In this document: positions 21,623 through 29,878 of the stretch, piece after piece
How the letters are laid out: each line of letters starts with the position of its first letter
Numbering within the stretch: the stretch's first letter is position 1
DNA from: a virus
Length of the DNA stretch: 35,517 nt
Virus record (IMG/VR): IMGVR_UViG_3300043446_005016
Coordinates: 1 to 35,517 of that record
Strand: one strand, 5' to 3'
Notes under the pieces: generated by a model
What the model saw: the letters and a program-made list of their open reading frames with translations, nothing else
The model's database searches: none
Told to the model about the DNA's origin: nothing
Position numbers and translations under genes: made by a program

Positions 21623-22546
21623 ATGAAAACTTTCAAACAATTCCAAGAAGAATTTTGCTGTGAAGAGTGTGATGACTCCCATTATGGCATTGTTGAGGAA
21701 GAATTTGAAGTTACAGGGAATGAACAATATGAGGATTGGGGTGAGCTTGATGAGGGTGAAGGTATTGTAACTCCTAGAAAAACAAGAGCATCGTTTTTAC
21801 CTCCTGCTCCGGGAACTTATGCGGCTGATTTAGCTGCAGGAAAATACGCTAAGTATGGCTTTACCAAATCAGGTAAAGAAACTGCTGCTGCAAAGCGTGA
21901 AAAAATAAGTAAGCAAAGTGTGGCAGAAGCCCGAGTTACCCAACTGCCAACTCAAGGTGCAGATTACAGTAAATACGACACAGACCATTTGAAAATGCTA
22001 CTGCGTCCAGGCATCCTACATCGCAATGAAGCAAGATTCAAAGCACTAATTCGTAAAGAATTACAAAAGCGTGAACAGCAAAGTCAGCAAAGTGTGGCGG
22101 AAGGTTCTCTACATGAAATGGATAATCGCACTCAAAGCAGTGATCGTAGAGAACAGCGTTACTATAGTTCAGAAGAAAAAGCGAAGCGTGAGAAAGAACA
22201 ACAGAAAAGATTAAAAAATCTAAGCCCTGAAATGCGTAAAAAATTACGTTTACCTGAACCTAAAGAAGAAGTAACAGAAGAAGCAGATAAATCTCGCGTT
22301 AAATTAGGCAAACCCTTTTTAACTCCTGGTGGTCCTAAGAAACGTGCTGTTTACGTTAAGAATGATAGAGGTAACGTTGTCAAAGTAAGTTTTGGTGATC
22401 CCAATCTTGAAATCAAGCGGGACAATCCCGAACGTAGAAAGAATTTTAGAGCAAGACACAATTGTGACCAACCTGGTCCTCGCTGGAAAGCTAAATATTG
22501 GTCCTGCAAGTACTGGTCAAAAACCCCCGTAAGTAAACTAGACTAA
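21623..22546 (+). CDS. Modular virion protein with capsid-targeting-like start
   Basis: This 307-residue protein starts MKTFKQFQEEF, very close to the T4 capsid-targeting consensus. It then has CCEECDD (possible metal site), GELDEGEG, and two modules ended by SVAEA (about 99-103) and SVAEG (about 155). The C-terminal 80 residues, KLGKPFLTPGGPKKRAVYVK to SFGDPNLEIKRDNPERRKNF and ARHNCDQPGPRWKAKYWSC, form a conserved basic domain found in many T4-type head proteins. The repeated V-A-E and L-D-E ends could be protease sites. Probably head-internal; the detailed role is unknown. Confidence 0.85.
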   Translation: MKTFKQFQEEFCCEECDDSHYGIVEEEFEVTGNEQYEDWGELDEGEGIVTPRKTRASFLPPAPGTYAADLAAGKYAKYGFTKSGKETAAAKREKISKQSVAEARVTQLPTQGADYSKYDTDHLKMLLRPGILHRNEARFKALIRKELQKREQQSQQSVAEGSLHEMDNRTQSSDRREQRYYSSEEKAKREKEQQKRLKNLSPEMRKKLRLPEPKEEVTEEADKSRVKLGKPFLTPGGPKKRAVYVKNDRGNVVKVSFGDPNLEIKRDNPERRKNFRARHNCDQPGPRWKAKYWSCKYWSKTPVSKLD

Positions 22547-22556
22547 GAGAGAAAAA

Positions 22557-23672
22557 ATGAGCAGACAATTATTCGAAGAGGCTAGAAAGGTCCTACAAGC
22601 TGAAGCAGCCGTTAAACTTGATCCGGTTGGACAAGAAGATAAAGACATTGACAATGATGGCGATTCAGATAGGACAGATTCTTATTTGAAAAAGCGTCGG
22701 GGTGCCATCAGTGCTGCTATCGCTAAATCAAAAAATGAAAGCAAAGAGCTTTCACAAGAAGATGCACAGCGCATTTCAGATATTCTCAAAGGTGTGGCGG
22801 AAGAAACAGAACAAGTCGATGAGATGAAAGGACAGGCAACTGTTCCCCCCAAAGGTCCCAAACCCGGAGAAGTTCCTGCCTACATGCGTAAGGGAAATGC
22901 TCGCCAAAAGTTTCCTATTGACTTAAAAGATCTGAAAAAGAATGAAGAAGTTGAACAGATTGATGAAGTTGGAGACACCCCAGCAGGTAAAGCTGCATTA
23001 AGAGCAGTGCAAGATCGAGCCTATGGAAAAATGGACGCTTGGAGCAAAAATCCCAAAAGTGGATATTCATCAACACCTAAGGAAGTTAAAAAGGCAACCA
23101 GTACTGCTGTTAGAGCAGGAAACAGATTGCAGGGATTTGGCCCTGACAAGTTAAATGCAAACACAGTAATGGCCCGTGATGCTCTGCGTAAGAAATTAGC
23201 CTCACAAGGAATTGGTGAAGAAGCTGAAGGAGTCGACAATGATCCTGTCTCAGAAATCATAGAAGCAAGGGATGCATTCACCATTGAACTTCCAGAAACT
23301 TTAACGTATCAGCATTATCTTAAAGCTGCTATGCAAGCAGAAGGCATTGAGTCATTAAGAGAACTAGATGACGAAATGCTTATGCCTTTCCTCGCAGTTG
23401 TTGAGGAATTGTTTATGGAAGGTGAGGAAGAATTTGTAATTTTAGAATTGTCATACAGTGAAATGCAAGATAAGATTTATATGCACCAGAGACAAGGAAA
23501 TAAAGTTACTGGTGTTGAGCGTAAGACAATGAATGGTCAACCCTACGCTGCTTACGTTGTGACTGACAAAAATGGAATGCGCCGTAAATACATATATCAG
23601 GGAAATGTGAGGCGTGTTCAAAATTTAGGTCAAACTACAAAACCTAACGAAACAAATCCATTAGAAGATTAA
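22557..23672 (+). CDS. Modular virion protein with EF-hand-like loop
   Basis: This 371-residue protein has an N-terminal SRQLFEEARKVLQAEAA and a Ca-binding type loop, DIDNDGDSDRTD (30-41), followed by YLKKRRGAISAAI. Linkers EQVDE (85-89) and EEVEQIDE (130-137) separate the next modules. A helical domain (VQDRAYGKMDAWSKNP onward) leads to an acidic region, and the C terminus holds a small beta domain (KTMNGQPYAAYVV, RRKYIYQGNVRRV). The EF-like loop and acidic linkers are shared with head proteins of aquatic T4-type phages. It is the next gene in the same late operon. Confidence 0.84.
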   Translation: MSRQLFEEARKVLQAEAAVKLDPVGQEDKDIDNDGDSDRTDSYLKKRRGAISAAIAKSKNESKELSQEDAQRISDILKGVAEETEQVDEMKGQATVPPKGPKPGEVPAYMRKGNARQKFPIDLKDLKKNEEVEQIDEVGDTPAGKAALRAVQDRAYGKMDAWSKNPKSGYSSTPKEVKKATSTAVRAGNRLQGFGPDKLNANTVMARDALRKKLASQGIGEEAEGVDNDPVSEIIEARDAFTIELPETLTYQHYLKAAMQAEGIESLRELDDEMLMPFLAVVEELFMEGEEEFVILELSYSEMQDKIYMHQRQGNKVTGVERKTMNGQPYAAYVVTDKNGMRRKYIYQGNVRRVQNLGQTTKPNETNPLED

Positions 23673-23683
23673 GGAGACATTAA

Positions 23684-24259
23684 ATGTCATCTTGGGGAAA
23701 ACTAGATAGCAAACAGTTAACTGGTAATGTTACAGTAACTTCTGGAAGCAAAGCGGTATCGAATGCATCAGGTAATGCAACACTTTTTTTAAGTGAAGTT
23801 AAACCCGGTGACTACTTTGTCTTTGGTCCAGTACAAGGTAACTCAACAGTTAAGTATTACGTTGCCAACGTTCTTTCAAATGTTTCATTGAATTTGACCA
23901 CCAATTACAGTGGTTCTACTTCAAGCGGAAAAGCAAACGTTCAACAGGGTCCAAAGTATGTTAATGTGGTTGAAAACGTTCGCGGGAATGCATATACCAT
24001 TCAGAAAATTTATGGTATTGATTCTAATGAAGCAGGCAATACCATGAATAAGGCAAACAACATCAATCAACCCGGTTGGGTTCATCAGATTGTTTGGACA
24101 GACGGATTCGGCACTCGCCGCGTTAAGACTGAAACATTGGTTGCAATGTCGAAGAACTTTAACCGTGACAATACCGCCAACGCATCCTTGTCACCCACAA
24201 CAGGCAATCTGCAAATCGACGCTGATGATGATGCTGCAATAAGAGACAATAATGCCTAA
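23684..24259 (+). CDS. Structural protein, probable neck/tail or decoration component
   Basis: The first 85 of 191 residues are beta repeats (LTGNVTVTSGSKAVSN, VKPGDYFVFGPV). Next comes a compact domain: YGIDSNEAGNTMNKANN, GWVHQIVWTDGFGTRRVKTE and LVAMSKNF. The tail has DADDDAAIRDNNA. AAGGAG precedes the ATG. Similar proteins lie beside tail and neck genes of aquatic T4-type phages; the exact place in the virion cannot be told from sequence. Confidence 0.82.
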   Translation: MSSWGKLDSKQLTGNVTVTSGSKAVSNASGNATLFLSEVKPGDYFVFGPVQGNSTVKYYVANVLSNVSLNLTTNYSGSTSSGKANVQQGPKYVNVVENVRGNAYTIQKIYGIDSNEAGNTMNKANNINQPGWVHQIVWTDGFGTRRVKTETLVAMSKNFNRDNTANASLSPTTGNLQIDADDDAAIRDNNA

Positions 24260-24521
24260 ACTTTCTGAGCAGACTGCCACAAATTCTGCTGTTTCTGCAG
24301 ATCAGCTATACATTGTAGCTAGCGGAAACAGCAGAAAAATTACTGCTGGCAATCTTATATCATCACTTACACAAGTAAAGACAGCACCTACAACCACTGT
24401 AGGTGCTTCTGGTGATAAGAAAGGTATGATTGCATTTGACTCCAATTACATTTACATTTGCACTGCCGACTATACTGGTTCGGCAAATGTATGGAAGAGG
24501 GTAACAATAAGCACTTGGTAA
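24252..24521 (+). CDS. Small structural protein with fibre-type C domain
   Basis: This 89-residue protein starts MPKLSEQTATNSAVSADQLY, followed by KITAGNLISSL. The second half (GDKKGMIAFDSNYIYICTA, then NVWKRVTISTW) is a beta module typical of tail-fibre tips and baseplate attachments. It overlaps the preceding gene by eight bases. It may be an adaptor or decoration protein for the 23684 product. Confidence 0.8.
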   Translation: MPKLSEQTATNSAVSADQLYIVASGNSRKITAGNLISSLTQVKTAPTTTVGASGDKKGMIAFDSNYIYICTADYTGSANVWKRVTISTW

Positions 24522-24522
24522 A

Positions 24523-24882
24523 ATGATATTTGAGTTGAATGAAGATAACTTTTTAATGTATGCCATAAAGAATTACGATAATCCGGCGTGTAAAGGATTG
24601 TCAGAATTCAATGAGGACATAAAAAGGTTTAAGTATTTAAAGCGCCTGTTTGGTAGATACCACGCAGGTAAAGGTTTAAAAGAAAGATTAATACTAAATC
24701 ATCTTATTGTAATTAGCAACTTGTTTGGTTCTGAAGCATCTGTTAAAATGTTGTTTTATAAAGTAGACAAAAAACATTGGTCAGCTCTAAAAACATTTTT
24801 GTTATTTCTAAACTTAATGCCCGAGAGTGAGTCAACTATACCAATAGATATGAACATAGCAGAAACTCTAAGAAGAATCTAA
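24523..24882 (+). CDS. Conserved T4-type protein (DUF7207-like)
   Basis: This 119-residue protein begins MIFELNEDNFLMYAIKNYDN, then FNEDIKRFKYLKRLFGRY and ERLILNHLIVISNLFG, ending in LLFLNLMPESE. This all-helical protein is highly conserved in T4-type phages of aquatic bacteria, next to structural genes; I recall the domain as DUF7207. No function is known. It starts one base after the previous stop, and its own stop overlaps the next ATG. Confidence 0.83.
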   Translation: MIFELNEDNFLMYAIKNYDNPACKGLSEFNEDIKRFKYLKRLFGRYHAGKGLKERLILNHLIVISNLFGSEASVKMLFYKVDKKHWSALKTFLLFLNLMPESESTIPIDMNIAETLRRI

Positions 24883-25433
24883 TGCCAAACCGCTTTATCG
24901 ACGCTGCAATTGTTTATCGCATTCTACGAATGCTAGTTACCCCCTTTGACAAAACAGATGCATATCGTTTAGGCATCATCGATGCAAAGGGTAAAATTTT
25001 AAAAAAGTCAAGTCAATTAAATACCGTTGAACAAAAAAATGCCTATACGCTTCTTCATCGTCTGGTGTTTCGTTTAAAACGAATCATTGAAAAGGTGCCA
25101 ATTGACAACAAAAAATTTCTTTCTTTTGCAGCGGCTTTAGCTTTGATACGCGAAAATTATGAAAAAGGAACAGAGCCGATTGAATTGGAAAGAATGTTTC
25201 TTGAGTCGTTAAAGCAACCCCATGATACGACTTTGGTTGAGCATTTTCTATCAGATAAATATATGAAATCTTTCAAGCAGTTTATGGAAGAAGATGGTGG
25301 AGTAGCTGCCAATAACGCTGCGGTGACGGGTGGTATAGCGGGTCTTCCTCCTGATGAACCTCCGGTACCGAAGATGAATAAACTTAACATGTTTAGAAGG
25401 AAGAGAAAAAATGAGCTTATGGGCCAATCTTAA
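24882..25433 (+). CDS. Conserved T4-type head-assembly candidate
   Basis: This 183-residue protein has a helical N-terminal domain (NRFIDAAIVYRILRMLVTPF, TDAYRLGIIDAKGK, AYTLLHRLVFRLKRIIEK) conserved in T4-type phages. From residue about 127 the sequence MKSFKQFMEED matches the capsid-targeting pattern but in the C-terminal part. It is followed by GGVAANNAAVTGGIAGLPP and PPVPK, a tail motif seen in many related phages. The domain order suggests a core or scaffold-associated role, but that is inference. Confidence 0.82.
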   Translation: MPNRFIDAAIVYRILRMLVTPFDKTDAYRLGIIDAKGKILKKSSQLNTVEQKNAYTLLHRLVFRLKRIIEKVPIDNKKFLSFAAALALIRENYEKGTEPIELERMFLESLKQPHDTTLVEHFLSDKYMKSFKQFMEEDGGVAANNAAVTGGIAGLPPDEPPVPKMNKLNMFRRKRKNELMGQS

Positions 25434-25674
25434 AAATTACTTTTTTGGTGTACCTTTGCCAAAAGCAGAAGCAGCTCCTGCACCTGCAGTGGTTGAAGCA
25501 CCCAAAGTCGAAGCGAAACAATTAGATTTGAAACTTGAAGAGGCAAAGCAAGAAGCTACTCTGACAGTTACACCTGCAACCGTTGATGTTGTTGTTTCAA
25601 CAAAACCCCCTGTTGTTGAGTCTGAAAAGAAAAAGGCTCCAGCAAAAAAACGCTCGCCAAAGAAAAAGTCGTAA
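25411..25674 (+). CDS. Small Ala/Pro/Lys-rich protein with basic tail
   Basis: This 87-residue protein starts MSLWANLKNYFFGVPLPKAE. The rest is low complexity: Ala/Pro/Val/Glu in the middle and KKKAPAKKRSPKKKS at the end. The basic tail resembles histone-like or nucleic-acid-condensing peptides. It overlaps the previous gene by 23 bases and has a good Shine-Dalgarno (GGAAGAG). As the last late gene here it could be a head-internal DNA-binding peptide; this is not proven. Confidence 0.75.
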   Translation: MSLWANLKNYFFGVPLPKAEAAPAPAVVEAPKVEAKQLDLKLEEAKQEATLTVTPATVDVVVSTKPPVVESEKKKAPAKKRSPKKKS

Positions 25675-25703
25675 TTGACAATCTGATTGTTATGTACTAT
25701 GAT
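25675..25703 (+). promoter_or_regulatory. Sigma70 promoter of the primase operon
   Basis: TTGACA (25675-25680), 17 bases, TATGAT (25698-25703). Transcription would start at about 25710, inside the loop of the hairpin listed next, so transcripts from here lack the 5' arm of that hairpin. Confidence 0.78.
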
Positions 25704-25726
25704 AGGTTTCAAGGAGGCCTATCATG
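25698..25726 (+). promoter_or_regulatory. Hairpin covering the primase start codon
   Basis: TATGATAGG (25698-25706) pairs with CCTATCATG (25718-25726): eight Watson-Crick pairs plus one G-U. The loop TTTCAAGGAGG holds the Shine-Dalgarno and the ATG is in the stem. RNA that reads through from the late genes could fold this way and block primase translation; RNA from the local promoter could not. T4 gene e shows the same logic with early and late reversed. Confidence 0.65.
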
Positions 25727-26743
25727 TCTTTGTATATTGATCTAAAGTATATCAACTTTATCGCAGGTCGACTTCCTTTATTCAAGAGGAAGTCGGATTA
25801 CCTTTTTAATTTTCGATGTACTATTTGTGGTGATTCTTCTAGTAAGAAAAACAAAGCGCGAGGATACTTCTATAAAGTAAACAATGATATGTTTATGAAG
25901 TGTCACAATTGTGGAGTGTCGATTCACTTTGGAACATTTCTTAAACAGACAGATCAAATACTTTATTCACAGTATGCATTAGAAAGATATGCGGATGGTG
26001 CGGCTCCAAATAAAGCACATAAAGATCCTCAACTAACTTTTGTTGAACCGGTTGTCGAAAAGAAAACGTTGCTTGATGAGATCATGGATCGGGTTGATGG
26101 ATTACCTGTAGATCATATTGCAAGAAAGTTTTGTGATAGTCGCTTGATACCTGAAGATAAGTTAAAAAACTTATATTTTATCGACAATATCAAAAAGGTT
26201 GAACAGCTTTCTGATAAAATGATAGATCGTATACAAGGAAAGGAACCTCGCCTTGTTATTCCTTTGTATGATGATAAATTACAACTGGCAGGCATTACAT
26301 GTCGGGCATTGGGAAATGAAAGTTTACGATATATAACAGTCAAAATTAAATCTGATGCATTGCTGGTGTTTGGACGTGAATCTCTAAATTCGAAGAAGCA
26401 TATATATGTCACAGAAGGACCTATCGACAGTTTGTTTTTGCCTAACGCTATTGCCGTAGTCGGCACAGGGTTTAACAAACTTGAACTGCTTGAGTATTCA
26501 AAAGATAATATGACTATCATTGTTGACAATCAACCGAGAAACAAAGAAGTTTGTAACGTGATAGAAAATTTGATAGAAAAAGATTATGCAATTGTGATCT
26601 GGCCTCAGTCACTCAAAGAAAAAGATATTAATGATATGGTGAAGGCAGGTAAGTCGCTTGCATCAGTCAAGGCATTGGTAGATAAACACACATGCCGCGG
26701 CTTGCAAGCACGAGCTAACTTCTATGCTTGGAAGAGGTGCTAA
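25724..26743 (+). CDS. 61: DNA primase, T4 gp61-like
   Basis: This 339-residue protein (T4 gp61: 342) has an N-terminal zinc ribbon, C32, C35, C60 and C63 (CTICG, CHNCG), that recognises the priming site. The TOPRIM core is YVTEGPIDSLF (Glu near 228) and TIIVDNQPRNK (acidic metal site). It makes short RNA primers for lagging-strand synthesis and partners with the gp41-type helicase at 9356. It is separated from that gene by about 15 kb, unlike in T4 where 41 and 61 are close. Start and expression are discussed under the hairpin. Confidence 0.96.
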   Translation: MSLYIDLKYINFIAGRLPLFKRKSDYLFNFRCTICGDSSSKKNKARGYFYKVNNDMFMKCHNCGVSIHFGTFLKQTDQILYSQYALERYADGAAPNKAHKDPQLTFVEPVVEKKTLLDEIMDRVDGLPVDHIARKFCDSRLIPEDKLKNLYFIDNIKKVEQLSDKMIDRIQGKEPRLVIPLYDDKLQLAGITCRALGNESLRYITVKIKSDALLVFGRESLNSKKHIYVTEGPIDSLFLPNAIAVVGTGFNKLELLEYSKDNMTIIVDNQPRNKEVCNVIENLIEKDYAIVIWPQSLKEKDINDMVKAGKSLASVKALVDKHTCRGLQARANFYAWKRC

Positions 26744-27003
26744 TGAGCGATGAAGAAACCAAAGAAAAAAGATCCCGTCGAATTCAACAAGAGGAGAATG
26801 CAATCAAGCGGCAAGTAAGAATTGCAAAGGCCCACAACGTCCCCGAGTACGACAAACATCCTGGCGAGTATCACCGCTATCACAAACATCATGCAATGAA
26901 TTGCGGAAACCCAAAATGTATCTTGTGTTCCAATCCGCGACATACATGGGGTGAAAAAACGATACAAGAAAAAAGATTTGAACAAACAGATAATTGGGAG
27001 TAA
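26743..27003 (+). CDS. Small His/Cys-rich conserved protein
   Basis: This 86-residue protein has a basic, charged N terminus (KEKRSRRIQQEENAIKRQVR), then HPGEYHRYHKHHAMNCGNPK and CILCSNPRHTWGEK. The His cluster with CGNPKCILCSNPR could bind zinc. The NCGNPxC-xxC-NPR block is strongly conserved in aquatic phages, but no function is known. It starts inside the primase stop (TAATG) and lies just before thyX. Confidence 0.82.
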   Translation: MSDEETKEKRSRRIQQEENAIKRQVRIAKAHNVPEYDKHPGEYHRYHKHHAMNCGNPKCILCSNPRHTWGEKTIQEKRFEQTDNWE

Positions 27004-27004
27004 T

Positions 27005-27688
27005 ATGAAAGTTACATTAGTGAGTTATTCAAAACCCTCAACAGATTTACAAAAGGAAGGCATGTATGACGTACAAGAACTTATTGCATATTGTGCCCGT
27101 GTATCCAATCCAACAAACCAACTTAACACACAAACATCAGAAAAACTCATCCGCTACCTCATCAAACATAAACACTGGTCACCCCTTGAAATGGCGTCCG
27201 CATGCCTTGAAATCGAAACAACCAGAGATATTGCAAGACAAATATTGCGCCACAGAAGTTTTAGCTTCCAGGAGTTCAGTCAAAGGTACGCGGACCCCAC
27301 CAAAGAATTGGATTTCGTATTACGAGACGCCAGATACCAAGACACATCAAATCGACAAAATAGTGTAGACATTGATGTTCGAAATGATAAAGATCGTCAA
27401 ATTCTTTATCAATGGCAAGCTATGCAAAATCGAGTAATCACAGAAGCGAAGAATGCATATGAGTGGGCAATTAGTAAAGGTCTTGCAAAGGAAGTAGCCA
27501 GAGCAGTATTGCCTGAAGGTAACACTGTTTCAAGATTGTATGTAAATGGTACATTAAGATCATGGGTGCATTATATTGAACTTAGATCAGCTAACGGAAC
27601 ACAAAAAGAACATATTGAAATCGCAAGAGCGTGTGGTGAAGCGATTGCAAAATGTTTTCCGATGGCACAAGAATTTGTGGGGGAATAA
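27005..27688 (+). CDS. thyX: Flavin-dependent thymidylate synthase ThyX
   Basis: This 227-residue protein carries the ThyX signature RHRSFSFQEFSQRY (82-95, pattern RHRx7S), plus NTVSRLYVNGTLRSWVHYI for FAD and dUMP contacts. It methylates dUMP to dTMP using methylene-folate and NADPH via FAD. The start ATG follows the previous stop by one base; a TTG 54 bases upstream is rejected. ThyX replaces the ThyA-type td of T4, as in many marine T4-type phages, and works with the dCMP deaminase at 31435. Confidence 0.97.
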   Translation: MKVTLVSYSKPSTDLQKEGMYDVQELIAYCARVSNPTNQLNTQTSEKLIRYLIKHKHWSPLEMASACLEIETTRDIARQILRHRSFSFQEFSQRYADPTKELDFVLRDARYQDTSNRQNSVDIDVRNDKDRQILYQWQAMQNRVITEAKNAYEWAISKGLAKEVARAVLPEGNTVSRLYVNGTLRSWVHYIELRSANGTQKEHIEIARACGEAIAKCFPMAQEFVGE

Positions 27689-27689
27689 T

Positions 27690-28058
27690 ATGGATACTCG
27701 AGATGATGTTGCAAAATTTATGCAAGCGGGACAGCACACTGTACACAATGAACTTGTGACATTTAATAATCAGGCAGCCATGTATTATGACCTAGTGCGT
27801 GAAGAATTTTATGAACTATCTTACGCTTTAAAGCGGTTTGATATTGTTGCAACTGCCGATGCCTGCGCTGATTTAATTTGGGTAGTAGAAGGACTTTGTC
27901 ATTCTTTAGGCATACCTTTGCAGAAGGTTTGGGATGAAGTCGCCAGATCAAATATGTCAAAATTTGTCGATGGAAAAATAATAAAGCGAGAGGATGGTAA
28001 GGTTTTGAAACCGGATACATATTCACCTCCAAACATAAAAGCTATCTTAGAAAAATAA
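27690..28058 (+). CDS. MazG/HisE-like NTP pyrophosphohydrolase
   Basis: This 122-residue, all-helical protein has REEFYEL (37-43) with metal-binding Glu, then ATADACADLIWVVEG (54-68) with two Asp. It closes with RSNMSKFVDGKIIKREDGK and SPPNIKAIL, the ending of the Af0060-like MazG family. It would hydrolyse a non-canonical or excess (d)NTP to NMP and PPi. It stands between thyX and nrdA, fitting a nucleotide-pool role (for example dUTP to dUMP, the ThyX substrate). The substrate assignment is inference. Confidence 0.88.
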   Translation: MDTRDDVAKFMQAGQHTVHNELVTFNNQAAMYYDLVREEFYELSYALKRFDIVATADACADLIWVVEGLCHSLGIPLQKVWDEVARSNMSKFVDGKIIKREDGKVLKPDTYSPPNIKAILEK

Positions 28059-28078
28059 CAACACAACCAGGAATTCAC

Positions 28079-29878
28079 ATGGGCAAAACTGTTTTGCATG
28101 GTATTACTTTAGATTATTCAAGAGATTCTCTTTTCGATGAGCTGGGCCTTCGACGTCTTAAAGAGTCTTATATGAAAGACGATGAAAACTCTCCCCAAGA
28201 AAGGTTTGCATATGTCTCGAAGGCCTTCTCTTCCTCGCCGGAACACGCTCAAAGGTTATATGAGTACAGCAGTAAGCATTGGCTCAGTTATTCTACTCCC
28301 ATTTTGTCTTTTGGGCGCAGCCGTCGGGGTTTACCTATTTCTTGCTTTCTACCATATCTCCACGATAGCGCAGAAGGTTTGGTGGACTGTTTATCGGAAG
28401 TAAATTGGTTATCAATGTTAGGAGGGGGAATTGGAATTGGTGTTGGTATTCGTTCAGCGGATGATAAATCGACTGGAATCATGCCGCATCTTCGCACATA
28501 TGACGCATCATCTCTCGCTTATCGACAAGGTAGGACTCGGCGTGGCAGTTACGCTGCCTACCTTGATATTAGTCATCCAGATATTCTCCTTTTTCTGGAT
28601 ATGCGAAAGCCTACAGGTGATCCGAACATGCGCGCTCTCAATCTACATCACGGCATTAATATTACTGATGATTTTATGCACATCATCGAAAAGTGTATGT
28701 TGGATCCTAACCAAGACGACACATGGGAACTACGAGACCCTCACAATAAAGAAGTAAGAGATAAAGTATCAGCGAAAGATCTTTGGCAGCGCATTTTAGA
28801 ATTGCGTATGCACACCGGTGAACCTTATTTGCACTTTATTGATACAAGCAACAAGCAAATGCCACAGTTTCAAAAAGATAAAGGATTATCAATACGGCAA
28901 TCTAATCTATGTTCTGAAATTGTTCTTCCTACAGATAAAGATAGAACAGCGGTGTGTTGCTTGTCATCCGTTAATTTAGAATATTATGATGATTGGAAAG
29001 ACAACAAACTTTTTCTTCGAGATGTAGCAGAGATGCTTGATAATGTGTTACAATATTTTATTGATAATGCACCTGATAGCATTTCCCGGGCCCGATACAG
29101 TGCTTCCATGGAACGCTCTATCGGTGTTGGTGCTCTGGGGTTTCATGCATATCTGCAAAAGAAAAACATTCCTTGGGAATCACCTTTAGCTATTGGTGCA
29201 AATAGAAAGATGTTCAAAGGAATCAAAGAAGGTTTAGACAACGCGAACATTGAATTAGGCAAAGAGCGCGGCGAAGCTCCTGATGCCGAAGGAACCGGAC
29301 GTAGGTTCTCGCATACGATGGCTATCGCACCTAACGCTAGTTCTAGTATTATTATGGGAAATACAAGTCCTTCTATAGAGCCTTATCGTGCGAATGCTTA
29401 TCGCCAAGATACATTATCAGGGGCTTATCTAAATAAGAATAAGTTCTTAGACAACATCATCAAGGAGAAATGTGATGCAGACAAACGGTTGGATTATCAA
29501 GAAATCTGGTCAAGCATTATTGCAAACGATGGATCAGTACAGCACCTTGACATTCTATCTGACTGGGAAAAGGACGTATTCAAAACGGCTATGGAGATTG
29601 ACCAACGATGGATTGTGGAGCACGCAAGTCACCGACAGGGTTACATTGACCAGGCGCAATCCCTTAATCTCTTTTTCCGTCCCGATGTGAGTGTGAAGTA
29701 TCTTCATGCGGTGCATTTTCAAGCATGGAAACAAGGATTGAAAACGCTATATTATTGCCGATCTGAAAAGATTGCAAAGGCAGACAAAGTATCTAATAAG
29801 ATCGAGCGACAGGTCATTCAAGAGATAGATTTGAAGGCACTTGCACGAGGTGAAGAATGTTTGGCATGTGAGGGATAA
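28079..29878 (+). CDS. nrdA: Ribonucleotide reductase class I, large subunit
   Basis: This 599-residue protein is shorter than E. coli NrdA (761) because the N-terminal ATP-cone is absent, so the usual overall dATP inhibition is probably lost. Catalytic features: PISCF (C89) and CCLSSVNLE for the redox cysteine pair, NLCSEI for the thiyl cysteine, LKTLYYC for the radical-transfer Tyr pair, and C-terminal ECLACEG, the CxxC reloading pair. It reduces NDPs to dNDPs together with NrdB at 30052. AGGA precedes the ATG. Confidence 0.97.
   Translation: MGKTVLHGITLDYSRDSLFDELGLRRLKESYMKDDENSPQERFAYVSKAFSSSPEHAQRLYEYSSKHWLSYSTPILSFGRSRRGLPISCFLPYLHDSAEGLVDCLSEVNWLSMLGGGIGIGVGIRSADDKSTGIMPHLRTYDASSLAYRQGRTRRGSYAAYLDISHPDILLFLDMRKPTGDPNMRALNLHHGINITDDFMHIIEKCMLDPNQDDTWELRDPHNKEVRDKVSAKDLWQRILELRMHTGEPYLHFIDTSNKQMPQFQKDKGLSIRQSNLCSEIVLPTDKDRTAVCCLSSVNLEYYDDWKDNKLFLRDVAEMLDNVLQYFIDNAPDSISRARYSASMERSIGVGALGFHAYLQKKNIPWESPLAIGANRKMFKGIKEGLDNANIELGKERGEAPDAEGTGRRFSHTMAIAPNASSSIIMGNTSPSIEPYRANAYRQDTLSGAYLNKNKFLDNIIKEKCDADKRLDYQEIWSSIIANDGSVQHLDILSDWEKDVFKTAMEIDQRWIVEHASHRQGYIDQAQSLNLFFRPDVSVKYLHAVHFQAWKQGLKTLYYCRSEKIAKADKVSNKIERQVIQEIDLKALARGEECLACEG

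Noticed and set aside
25254-25261. GATAAATA as a further late promoter
   Set aside because: It lies inside a gene; AT-rich coding sequence gives such matches by chance (AATAAATA also occurs at 19476 inside a gene). No start codon with a ribosome-binding site follows.
26113-26529. 138-codon antisense open frame within the primase gene
   Set aside because: It lies entirely opposite a well-supported enzyme gene, has a biased Ser-rich composition expected from a frame shadow, and no ribosome-binding site.
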